Notes under the pieces: model-generated
The model's database searches: none
Told to the model about the DNA's origin: nothing
What the model saw: the letters and a program-made list of their open reading frames with translations, nothing else
Shown: one piece after another, positions 15,086 through 21,913 of the stretch
Layout: each line of letters starts with the position of its first letter
Numbering within the stretch: the stretch's first letter is position 1
Assembly: GCA_022545705.1 (NCBI GenBank)
Contig: JACZQN010000008.1
Coordinates: forward strand, 1 to 35,822
Direction: 5' to 3'
Length of the DNA stretch: 35,822 bases
Source of the DNA: Nitrospirota bacterium
GTDB lineage: Bacteria > Nitrospirota > Nitrospiria > Nitrospirales > Nitrospiraceae
Position numbers and translations under genes: made by a program

Positions 15086-15949
15086 ATGGCATCGGCGAGT
15101 GACACCCAAATCAAGGCGCTCATCCGGCTGCTCTCAGATGACAATGAACGCATTGCGAAAACGATCGGTGCCGAGCTGATCGCGATCGGAGATTCGGCTC
15201 TGCCGTTGCTGCTGGAGGCGGAGATCGAACAGCCGGAGATGGCAAAACGGATCGAGTGCGTCCTTGATGAGATTCGAGGAGGGCGATTGGAGACCGAACT
15301 TCGTGGCCTCGTCACCCGTCCTGCGGACGAGGTCGATTTAGAGAGCGGCGCATTTCTGATCGCGCGGTATGCCTACCCTAACCTCGATGCGCAGGCGTAT
15401 GCGCGCAAACTCGACGATATGGCCAACGAGGTCCGTGATCGGTTGGGGCATCGTGTCTCCGGCGAAGAATCCGTTAAGGCGCTTGGACGATATCTCTTCA
15501 CTGAACAAGAATTCCGGGGCAACACCAAGAACTATTATGATGCTGAGAACACCTACCTGAACCGTGTGCTGGATCGTCGTCTGGGCATCCCGATCAGCCT
15601 TTCAATTATGTATCTCCTGATCGCGCGGCGTCTCGGGCTTCCCATGTACGGCGTCGGGATGCCCGGTCATTTTCTGGTCGAGTTCGACTCCGATCGCTAT
15701 AAGGTGTATGTGGACTGCTTCAATGCGGGCGCGTTGCTATCCCAACGGGATTGCGTGCGATTCCTCATGCAGGCTGGGTATGGGTATGAGGATAAATATT
15801 TGCGTCGAAGCTCGAATCGGGCGGTTCTGATGCGGGCAGTGAAAAACCTCCTAGCCATTTACAACAAGACAGGCGATACCGTGAGGGGAGGCCGATTGAA
15901 TCGCTTCATCGAGATCCTGGAGAAGAGTGAATCCCACGACGAGTCCTAG
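15086..15949 (+). CDS. SirB1-like protein with transglutaminase-type domain
   Basis: The 287-aa protein has an N-terminal helical part (possibly HEAT-like, LIRLLSDDNERIAKTIGAELIAIGDSALPLL). The SirB1 N-terminal domain block DLESGAFLIARYAYPNLDAQAY follows, then NTKNYYDAENTYLNRVLDRRLGIPISLSIMYLLIARRLGLPMYGVGMPGHFLV, the strongly conserved SirB1/transglutaminase-like core. The product is cytosolic with no signal peptide. ATG 15086 is preferred because AAAGG lies 6 nt upstream; ATG 15083 and GTG 15053 are alternatives. The biochemical role of the family is unknown. It follows the exporter permease by 66 bp on the same strand. Confidence 0.9.
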   Translation: MASASDTQIKALIRLLSDDNERIAKTIGAELIAIGDSALPLLLEAEIEQPEMAKRIECVLDEIRGGRLETELRGLVTRPADEVDLESGAFLIARYAYPNLDAQAYARKLDDMANEVRDRLGHRVSGEESVKALGRYLFTEQEFRGNTKNYYDAENTYLNRVLDRRLGIPISLSIMYLLIARRLGLPMYGVGMPGHFLVEFDSDRYKVYVDCFNAGALLSQRDCVRFLMQAGYGYEDKYLRRSSNRAVLMRAVKNLLAIYNKTGDTVRGGRLNRFIEILEKSESHDES

Positions 15950-15961
15950 CCCCGAGAGCCG

Positions 15962-16714
15962 CTAGAGGGAGAGCTTCAGCAAATCCCTTCCTAGACTGAT
16001 CCTGCCCCGGAAGCGCCGTCCTGCCTGGTTTTTCACGTTGTGTCGGTCGGCGATCGGATAGAAGTGAGACAGGATGAGGTGCTTCACGCCGGCCTCGTGA
16101 GCCACACGCCCGCAGTCCTCTGCGTGCATGTGCCCTGGCCCCGGCCGGTTGGCGGGGAATGAGCAATCCAACACCGCCACATCCGCGTCGCGGCAGAGGT
16201 GGAGCAGGCTCGTGCAATACTGCGCATCCCCCGAATAGGCGAGTGATCGCCCGGCGTACTCGAGGCGATACCCGAGGCAGTGCAGTCGCGGGCTGTGCTC
16301 AACCGATCGGGGCGTGATTCGGGTGCGTCCGAGCCAGAAACTGTGGTCGGACACTTCGCGCAATGACACACGGAATGCGGCGGACTTAAATCCAGGAAAT
16401 GTGTTCAGGATCGCATTGAACAGACGTTTGGTGCCACGGGGGCCGATCAGGGTCAGATCCTCGCGAGTGCCGATGAACTTGGAATAGTACACGGCGTCGA
16501 AGAAAAACGTAATGAAGTCTGAGAAGTGGTCGGCGTGGAAGTGTGAAAACAGGATGTACCGAATCGCATGGCGGTTGATCCCGGTCTTGATCAGGTTTGC
16601 GAGTGTCCGTGGCCCGAAGTCCAGCAGGATCGGCTGGTCCGTTCGGACGAGATAGCCAGCCGCTGCGCGTGAAGGATGGACGTTCGTGCCGGAGCCGAGA
16701 ATGGTCAGACGCAT
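15962..16714 (-). CDS. MBL-fold metal-dependent hydrolase (RNase Z-like)
   Basis: The 250-aa protein begins MRLTILGSGT and contains the metallo-beta-lactamase metal motif SHFHADHFSD (about 58-67), a second histidine region (VEHSPRLHCLGYRLEY), YSGDAQYCTSL with the bridging aspartate, and LILSHFYPIAD. This arrangement fits the RNase Z/phosphodiesterase branch of MBL hydrolases, but the exosite arm of true tRNase Z is not evident. I therefore do not assign rnz. It lies directly downstream (37 bp) of the decayed marR gene on the same strand, whose loss may have brought it under a new promoter. Confidence 0.9.
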   Translation of the reverse strand: MRLTILGSGTNVHPSRAAAGYLVRTDQPILLDFGPRTLANLIKTGINRHAIRYILFSHFHADHFSDFITFFFDAVYYSKFIGTREDLTLIGPRGTKRLFNAILNTFPGFKSAAFRVSLREVSDHSFWLGRTRITPRSVEHSPRLHCLGYRLEYAGRSLAYSGDAQYCTSLLHLCRDADVAVLDCSFPANRPGPGHMHAEDCGRVAHEAGVKHLILSHFYPIADRHNVKNQAGRRFRGRISLGRDLLKLSL

Positions 16715-16751
16715 GATTTCCGATTTCTGTCAAAACGGACAGCGGTGGACC

Positions 16752-17076
16752 CTACAGCGCATTCCCTTTGTCAGTGAGCCGGACGGTGATGCACCGACGG
16801 TCGCCACGCAGGGTGGACCGCTGGATGAGGCCCTTGGCCGCTAGCCTATCCGGCACTCCGGTCAGGGTGCCTTGGGTCACCAGCGTTGCAGCGGACAGCT
16901 GTACGCAGGTCCTTCCCTCGGTATCGCCCAGCGTCGCGATGACATCGAATTGGCACCGCGTCAGACGCATCGACCGGATGTGCCGACTGGCCCTCCCGTC
17001 AGCACGCGAGAGAGGACTTCACCAGGGGACGCAGGACCCTCAAATAGGGATCATCTTGAACATCCAGTGTCTCCAT
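16752..17076 (-). pseudogene. Decayed MarR-family regulator (frameshift plus C-terminal truncation)
   Basis: Two minus-strand frames together spell a MarR protein. The first (ATG 17076) reads METLDVQDDPYLRVLRPLVKSSLAC and hits TGA near 16999. A shift of one base continues as RASRHIRSMRLTRCQFDVIATLG, then TCVQLSAATLVTQGTLTGVPDRLAAKGLIQR and GDRRCITVRLTDKGNAL, the winged helix of MarR, stopping with TAG at 16752. The usual C-terminal dimerisation helices (about 40 residues) are missing. Either the gene is dead, or a sequencing indel explains the frameshift; the C-terminal loss would remain. A good promoter still stands upstream. Confidence 0.75.
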
Positions 17077-17085
17077 GCCCGGCGC

Positions 17086-17114
17086 ACCATAGTACTGGTT
17101 AGGAGGGGTGTCAA
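17086..17114 (-). promoter_or_regulatory. Promoter of the marR remnant
   Basis: On the minus strand, consensus TTGACA (17114-17109) is followed after 17 bp by TATGGT (17091-17086). The predicted +1 is about 17079, only three bases before the ATG at 17076, and no ribosome binding site precedes it. This is a near-leaderless arrangement. Confidence 0.55.
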
Positions 17115-17162
17115 GGAACGCAGAGAGCAAGCGGGTCCTCGCAAGGGAGCCTCGCCCCTCCG

Positions 17163-17191
17163 TTGACGCAGTCGGCGCTGGCACCTATGAT
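17163..17191 (+). promoter_or_regulatory. Strong promoter of the HEAT-repeat membrane protein
   Basis: TTGACG (17163-17168), a 17-bp spacer, and TATGAT (17186-17191) give an 11/12-quality hexamer match overall minus one base. The predicted +1 is about 17198, four bases before ATG 17202. The ATGs at 17187 and 17190 lie within the -10 and cannot be starts if this promoter is used. Confidence 0.6.
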
Positions 17192-17201
17192 GCCCTCGAT
17201 C

Positions 17202-17831
17202 ATGACTCGCTCGCAAGCTGGTCCGGTCAATCTCACGCTTGTGCTCCTCCTCATCGGCTTGGTTGTAGCCGGGGTCTGGATTTGGAAACGCGTTCCTCTC
17301 GATACGCAGGACTACATCATCGAACAGGCGATCCCCCTTGGTGTGCTGGTTCTGGGCGTCGGTGCACTCGCCTGGAAAGCCGCCAGCAAGCTCCGTCATC
17401 GGAAGACCGTGCGGCTGAAGCGAGAACGCCTCATTGCCTGCTTTGAGCGTGAACAATCGCCTGAGAAGCGTCTGGACTTAGCCTTTACCCTGATCGAGCT
17501 CAATCTCTACCGGCAGGAGGGCCTGGAACAGGTCACCCCCGCGATGGTGGCCCTGTTCTCCACCACGTTGCGCACCGCGTTGGGTGATAAGCAGCATCGG
17601 CTGCGGGGCATGGTGGCGAGCCATTTAGGCGTGCTCCAGGAGAGAAGTGCAATCCCGCTCCTGCTCAAGGCGCTGGAGGATGACCACGCCTATGTCCGTG
17701 GGTGTGCTGCGCTGGGTTTGGGTCGGGTTCGGGCTGTCGAGGCGACAAGCAAGCTCCGAGAAGTGATGCAGGAGGACTGGGACCAAACGGTGCGGAGCCG
17801 GGCGCGCGAGGCGCTGGAGCGCATGGAATGA
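17202..17831 (+). CDS. Membrane-anchored HEAT-repeat protein
   Basis: The 209-aa protein starts at ATG 17202 (see promoter) with MTRSQAGPVNL. Two transmembrane segments follow (LTLVLLLIGLVVAGVWIW and IPLGVLVLGVGALAW), then a basic stretch (SKLRHRKTVRLKRERL). The cytoplasmic C-terminal region is made of HEAT-like helix pairs, e.g. LRGMVASHLGVLQERSAIPLLLKALEDDHAYVRGCAALGLGRV and a third repeat up to the end. HEAT repeats usually mediate protein contacts. No function can be assigned. It is convergent with the phosphoesterase 13 bp away. Confidence 0.85.
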   Translation: MTRSQAGPVNLTLVLLLIGLVVAGVWIWKRVPLDTQDYIIEQAIPLGVLVLGVGALAWKAASKLRHRKTVRLKRERLIACFEREQSPEKRLDLAFTLIELNLYRQEGLEQVTPAMVALFSTTLRTALGDKQHRLRGMVASHLGVLQERSAIPLLLKALEDDHAYVRGCAALGLGRVRAVEATSKLREVMQEDWDQTVRSRAREALERME

Positions 17832-17844
17832 TCCGGGGCTGACC

Positions 17845-18708
17845 TCACGCTGGGTGTGGGTTATCGCGCGGGCGGTCGGCGATCCAGTCGATGACCACGA
17901 TCTCTGGCGCGCAGCGCCACCGGATCGGGAGAATAGACCAACCCAGGCCGCGGTTCACGTAGAGACGGAATCCTTTGTGGTGAGAGAGACCGCTGACCCG
18001 CCCGTGGCAGCCGTAGGGTAGCCAGAACGGCCGGATGTAGGGTATCCGCCACTGTCCTCCGTGACTGTGTCCACATAACACCAGATCGACGGCGTGGGCC
18101 TCGCCGAGGTAGTCGATCACATTAGGGGCATGCGCCAGCAGGATCGTGAAACGGCCATCCGGCTTTGACGGGATGCAACGGAGATCAGCACGATGCAGGC
18201 AGGGGTCGTCGACGCCGACAATGGCCAATTCGCCTGATCCGGCAGGCACGAACACGGCTTGATTCATCAACAGGTGGATCTTGTGACGATCTGCCATCTC
18301 GCTAAACAAATGCACCGGAACGCCGCTGAAATGATCGTGGTTGCCCAACGTCAGGTAAACCGGGGCCAACTCGCGCAGAGCTGACAGAAATCGGAACACA
18401 TGCGGGAGTCCATCCGGGACGTTCAGCAAGTCTCCGGTGACGAAAATCCAGTCCGGCCGCATGGCGGCGATGCACGTCAGGGCCACGTCATGGCGAGGCT
18501 GATACCGATCTAGATGCAAGTCACTCAAATGGACCGCCCGTTTGCCTACAAGCGGGCCATGGGGGCACTCGATCTGTGAGATCTCTGGCCGCGAAAGGCC
18601 GTACTCCCATTGCGGGAATCGGGTGAAGAAGCGTTGCACGGGGGAGGAGAGTCGATGAACCAGAAACAGCTGACCCTTGCGGTACCAGGGCAAGGGGTGA
18701 CGAATCAT
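17845..18708 (-). CDS. Metallophosphoesterase (YkuE/LpxG-like)
   Basis: The 287-aa protein shows the calcineurin-like metal motifs in order: HLSDLHLDRY (about 60-69), FVTGDLLN (about 89-96), LGNHDHFSG (about 121-129), ILLAHAPN and CGHSHGGQWRIPYIRPFWLP. The last segment is typical of YkuE-type enzymes and of UDP-2,3-diacylglucosamine hydrolases of the LpxG/LpxI-replacing type. A lipid A role is possible in this LpxC-bearing organism but unproven. A basic N-terminus (WYRKGQLFLVHRL) may associate with the membrane. Its ATG overlaps the stop of the upstream secreted-protein gene by 4 bp (ATGA), so the two are coupled. Confidence 0.9.
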   Translation of the reverse strand: MIRHPLPWYRKGQLFLVHRLSSPVQRFFTRFPQWEYGLSRPEISQIECPHGPLVGKRAVHLSDLHLDRYQPRHDVALTCIAAMRPDWIFVTGDLLNVPDGLPHVFRFLSALRELAPVYLTLGNHDHFSGVPVHLFSEMADRHKIHLLMNQAVFVPAGSGELAIVGVDDPCLHRADLRCIPSKPDGRFTILLAHAPNVIDYLGEAHAVDLVLCGHSHGGQWRIPYIRPFWLPYGCHGRVSGLSHHKGFRLYVNRGLGWSILPIRWRCAPEIVVIDWIADRPRDNPHPA

Positions 18709-19364
18709 CCGGCGATCCTTCGGAGAGCGGTCAGGTCTTGACGTGTCAGGCGGTACCCTTTCTCGTACAGTGTGCCCATCCCGTTCATGACGCTCTCGGC
18801 ACTTGAGCCTCCGCGGGCCGCGTCGAACTTCGTTGTAAGCGCAGCTAAATGCAGAGCCTGAGGGAGCAGGCTGTTGAATGGAACGTGCAGCGACTCCAGC
18901 ATGTCGCGCAGCTCGGCGCCGCTGTAAAGTTCATCATCGTTGCGGTCTCCCACGAGGGCAAATTGGTAGAACGTGAGGCTGACCGAAAGTGAGGATTGCG
19001 AACGGCTGAAATCCTCGCGTGCTCCTTCGAGCCCTTGAGGATAACGAGTCCGGCATTCGGATGGCTGAAGCGCCCGGTGTTGCGTGAAGTCGAGCGGACG
19101 AAGGGAGGCCCTGTCGGCGCGCGGGAGGCGCTGCTCCTGCCGGTGTCGCTTGTAGAACCATTCGGTACAGGTCTGTGCGCCCAGGAAGGTTCGCTTGTCG
19201 GCTTCGATTTGCTGCTCGATGTGAGCGGTGAAGGCTCTGAACACATCCTCCGACTGGGCGCCCAGGTTGACAGGCGCACCGATCCCCCACCACACTGCGA
19301 GCAGGACCAGGGTCTGCTGGGTTTTGCGTGCCACCCAGGATGGGGAACGCGTGGATCTTCTCAT
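18705..19364 (-). CDS. Exported protein of unknown function with an EF-hand-like loop
   Basis: The start is ATG 19364 (MRRSTRSPSWVARKTQQTLVLLAVWWGIGAPVNLGAQS): a basic n-region, hydrophobic core and a cleavage-type end, so secretion is likely. An in-frame ATG at 19406 lies within the promoter and is rejected. The 219-aa protein is otherwise unfamiliar. Near residue 160-175, VGDRNDDELYSGAELRDML matches an EF-hand calcium loop (D1, N3, D5, L7, S9, E12). EF-hand-like loops in periplasmic proteins commonly bind Ca2+; here it is inference. It overlaps the phosphoesterase by 4 bp. The open frame continuing to 20171 is antisense to truD and is not coding. Confidence 0.8.
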   Translation of the reverse strand: MRRSTRSPSWVARKTQQTLVLLAVWWGIGAPVNLGAQSEDVFRAFTAHIEQQIEADKRTFLGAQTCTEWFYKRHRQEQRLPRADRASLRPLDFTQHRALQPSECRTRYPQGLEGAREDFSRSQSSLSVSLTFYQFALVGDRNDDELYSGAELRDMLESLHVPFNSLLPQALHLAALTTKFDAARGGSSAESVMNGMGTLYEKGYRLTRQDLTALRRIAG

Positions 19365-19396
19365 CGGCGAGACGGTCTCCGAACTGGGTTGACTGA

Positions 19397-19405
19397 AGTA
19401 TAACA
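19397..19405 (-). promoter_or_regulatory. Extended -10 promoter for the exported protein
   Basis: On the minus strand TGTTATACT gives TGn plus TATACT (5/6 to consensus). No good -35 is visible. The predicted +1 is about 19390, leaving a 26-nt leader with GGAGA before ATG 19364. Confidence 0.45.
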
Positions 19406-19451
19406 TGCGATGCGTGACATGTAATACGGAATCGCTCATGTGTGAACACTC

Positions 19452-20534
19452 ATGCGGCCTGTCCACCGAGTTCCTACATTCTCCATGACGAAAGGCTTGC
19501 CCTATCTGACCGAAGCAGTACCCGGTATCCGGGGAGCGGTCCGAGCCGCGCCGGAGGACTTTCGGGTTGAAGAGCTGCCTCTCTATCACCCATGCGGGGA
19601 AGGGGAGCACCTTTATCTCGCTGTTACGAAGCGCGGCTTGGCCACGCCCCAGATGGTAAAACGTTTCGCGTCTACGCTTGGGGTGAAGGCCCGGGCCATT
19701 GGGGTCGCCGGGCTCAAGGATGCCAGAGCGGTGACGACGCAGATGGTCTCCGTCCAAGGTGTGTCCGCCGAAGACATCGCGCGGTTGCGCCTCGATGAGC
19801 AGGTACAGGCGATCCAGGTACTCGGGCGGCACCGGAATCGGCTGCGGACAGGTCACCATGCGGGGAATGTGTTTCGAGTTGTGGTCCGCGGCGTCAGGCC
19901 CTGCGCCCAAGAGTCGGTTCCCTTCATCCTCGAGGAGCTGTCCCGCAGGGGAGTCCCGAATTTTTTTGGACCGCAACGGCAGGGACGTCGGGGGCAGAAC
20001 CATGTGATCGGCGCAGCGCTCCTCCAAGACGCGCCGCGCCGCGCGAAACTGGCCAGGAACGAGCGCTCGTGGTACGTGCACGCCTACCAGTCCTTTCTCT
20101 TCAATCAGATGTTGGTTGAGCGGATCGATCGGATTGACCGGGTGCTGGTTGGAGACTGGGCGATGAAGCACGAGAACGGAGCCTGCTTTAAAGTCGAAGA
20201 TGAAGCCGCGGAGCAGCCGCGGGCGTCGGCTTTTGAGATCAGCCCCACTGGATTGCTGTTCGGATCTCGGGCGCAGTTGGCCTCCGGTGAGCCGGGGGCA
20301 CTCGAACGAGCGGTCCTGGTCAAGTGGGGAGCTGCTCCGGAAGCCTTGCGTCAGGGTGCGGCCGCATGTGGCATCCGTGGCGAGCGTCGGGCACTGCGGG
20401 TGCCATTGCGCGGTCTGGACTGGTCTCTGGAAGGTGACACGCTGACCCTCTCCTTCACGCTCCCGCCCGGTGGGTATGCGACAAGCCTGCTACGTGAACT
20501 CATGAAGACGGACGTGAGCGGACCTGAAGGGTGA
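19452..20534 (+). CDS. truD: tRNA pseudouridine(13) synthase TruD
   Basis: The 360-aa enzyme isomerises U13 of tRNA-Glu. Family motifs are APEDFRVEELPLYHPCGEGEHLYLAVTKRG (about 33-62), VAGLKDARAVTTQ with the catalytic aspartate (Asp90), GNVFRVVVRGV, GVPNFFGPQRQG (the FGxQRFG-like motif) and NERSWYVHAYQSFLFNQML. Length is normal (about 350). No ribosome binding site is convincing for either ATG 19452 or ATG 19485 (MTKGLPYLTEAVPGIRG, closer to the usual N-terminus). It is divergent from the exported-protein gene and followed by a repeat element. Confidence 0.94.
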   Translation: MRPVHRVPTFSMTKGLPYLTEAVPGIRGAVRAAPEDFRVEELPLYHPCGEGEHLYLAVTKRGLATPQMVKRFASTLGVKARAIGVAGLKDARAVTTQMVSVQGVSAEDIARLRLDEQVQAIQVLGRHRNRLRTGHHAGNVFRVVVRGVRPCAQESVPFILEELSRRGVPNFFGPQRQGRRGQNHVIGAALLQDAPRRAKLARNERSWYVHAYQSFLFNQMLVERIDRIDRVLVGDWAMKHENGACFKVEDEAAEQPRASAFEISPTGLLFGSRAQLASGEPGALERAVLVKWGAAPEALRQGAAACGIRGERRALRVPLRGLDWSLEGDTLTLSFTLPPGGYATSLLRELMKTDVSGPEG

Positions 20535-20541
20535 ACCGTGT

Positions 20542-20650
20542 GGCGAGAGGCGAAAAGGCGGGAGTGCGTGATATGATACAGAAAGGCTAGAGGCAAGGGG
20601 CAAGAGGCGAAATCCTCTCGCCCCTCGCCCCTTGCCTTTCGCCTCTCGCC
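20542..20650. repeat. Nested low-complexity inverted repeat (GAGGCGA type)
   Basis: The outer arm GGCGAGAGGCGAAAAGGC (20542-20559) is complementary to GCCTTTCGCCTCTCGCC (20634-20650) apart from one T. Inside, AGGCAAGGGGC (20591-20601) pairs perfectly with GCCCCTTGCCT (20627-20637), and GAGG/CCTC (20604-20617) close the tip. Both arms are built of variants of a GAGGCGA-like unit, one strand purine-rich, the other pyrimidine-rich. It fills the space between truD and the cyclodeaminase gene, ending 18 bp before that start codon. Confidence 0.8.
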
Positions 20651-20668
20651 TCTCACAGAGTGAGAGCA

Positions 20669-21913
20669 ATGGCGCAGGTACAGGAAACAGTCGTCCTCGA
20701 CGGCCATATCATCGACTCACTCATTCTGGCCAAGGTTCTGGACACCATCCTCATGATGGGTGGGGCCTTTGATCTACGCGAGGTACATATTGGCACGACC
20801 CGTGATGAGCCCTCACGTGCCACGATTGTCGTGCGGGCGGCATCTCCTGGTTTGTTGCAGGAGATTCTTGAAGCGATCCAGCCGCATGGGGCCGGGGTCG
20901 AGCGCGAATCAGACTGCGCGGTCGAACCAGTGCCAGCTGACGGCGTCTTCCCCGAGGGCTTCTACGCCACGACCCATTTGCCCACGCAAGTTCGCCAGCG
21001 AGGACGCTGGATCGAAGTCGAGGGCATCGAGATGGATGTGGGAATCCGGCTCGATCAACAGTTCTCGGTCGCCAGGACGGTGCCGATGGGAGACGTGCGT
21101 CGGGGTGACCTGATCGTCACCGGCCGGGAGGGCGTCCGCGTGCAGCCGCTCGAACGACCACGGGAATGCGATGTCTTCGGCTTTATGGAGGCTCAGGTCT
21201 CATCCGAGCGCCCCCATGGCCATATCATCGCGGATGTCGCGCGTCGCATGCGGATGCTCCGCGAGAGTCGGGAAGAAGGTCATTCAGACGGTACGGTGCT
21301 GCTCGCGGGCGGACCGGCAATCGTTCACGCAGGTGGCCGGGAAGCGCTCGCCTGGCTGATCGAGTCCGGCTTCATCCACGTGCTGTTCTGCGGCAACGCG
21401 TTGGCGGCCCATGACATGGAAGCGAACCTCTTTGGGACGTCGCTTGGGTACGGATTGACCGCGGGCCGGGCCGTGCCGCACGGCCACGAGCATCACCTCC
21501 GGACGATCAACCGGATCCGCGCGATCGGCAGTATTGAGCGGGCGGTGGAATCAGGGGTCGTGACCGGAGGGATTATGGCCGCGTGCGTGCGACGCGGTGT
21601 CCGCGTGGTGATGGCCGGGACGATTCGAGATGATGGCCCGCTGCCCGGCGTCATCACGGATTCGGTGGAGGCCCAAGCCGCGATGCGCGCGGCGCTTCCG
21701 GGCGTGGCACTGGCGCTCTTGGTTGCGTCCACCCTGCATGCGGTGGCGACCGGCAATCTGCTTCCGGCCACGGTGCCGACGGTGTGTGTGGATGTGAATC
21801 CAGCCGTGCCGACCAAGCTCTCCGATCGAGGAAGCTTTCAGGCGGTGGGGCTGGTGATGGATGCGGCTTCGTTCTTGCGCGAGCTCGCACGCGAGCTGGG
21901 GTGGAAGGGATGA
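20669..21913 (+). CDS. TIGR00300-family protein, probable archaeal-type ornithine cyclodeaminase
   Basis: The 414-aa protein starts at ATG 20669 (GAGAG just upstream; GTG 20660 is possible). Its N-terminal part (VVLDGHIIDSLILAKVLDTILMMGGAFDLREVHIGTTRDEPSRA) is the LOR/SDH-type conserved domain. The C-terminal half has VLLAGGPAIVHAGGREALAWLI and MEANLFGTSLGYGL...HEHHLRTINRIRAIGSI, typical of TIGR00300 proteins. Family members include the C-terminal half of cyanobacterial AgrE/ArgZ and archaeal ornithine cyclodeaminases (ornithine to proline plus ammonia, NAD-dependent). Its stop overlaps the start of the arginine dihydrolase-like gene (ATGA), which supports the same pathway. The activity is inferred from family and context; specificity is untested. 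Confidence 0.85.
   Translation: MAQVQETVVLDGHIIDSLILAKVLDTILMMGGAFDLREVHIGTTRDEPSRATIVVRAASPGLLQEILEAIQPHGAGVERESDCAVEPVPADGVFPEGFYATTHLPTQVRQRGRWIEVEGIEMDVGIRLDQQFSVARTVPMGDVRRGDLIVTGREGVRVQPLERPRECDVFGFMEAQVSSERPHGHIIADVARRMRMLRESREEGHSDGTVLLAGGPAIVHAGGREALAWLIESGFIHVLFCGNALAAHDMEANLFGTSLGYGLTAGRAVPHGHEHHLRTINRIRAIGSIERAVESGVVTGGIMAACVRRGVRVVMAGTIRDDGPLPGVITDSVEAQAAMRAALPGVALALLVASTLHAVATGNLLPATVPTVCVDVNPAVPTKLSDRGSFQAVGLVMDAASFLRELARELGWKG

Noticed and set aside
19365-20171. N-terminal extension of the exported protein frame to 20171
   Set aside because: It lies fully antisense to truD, crosses a promoter, and would bury a clear signal peptide inside the protein.
20540-20660. CRISPR array or REP element between truD and the cyclodeaminase gene
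   Set aside because: There are no regularly spaced identical repeats; the structure is an inverted quasi-palindrome of degenerate units.
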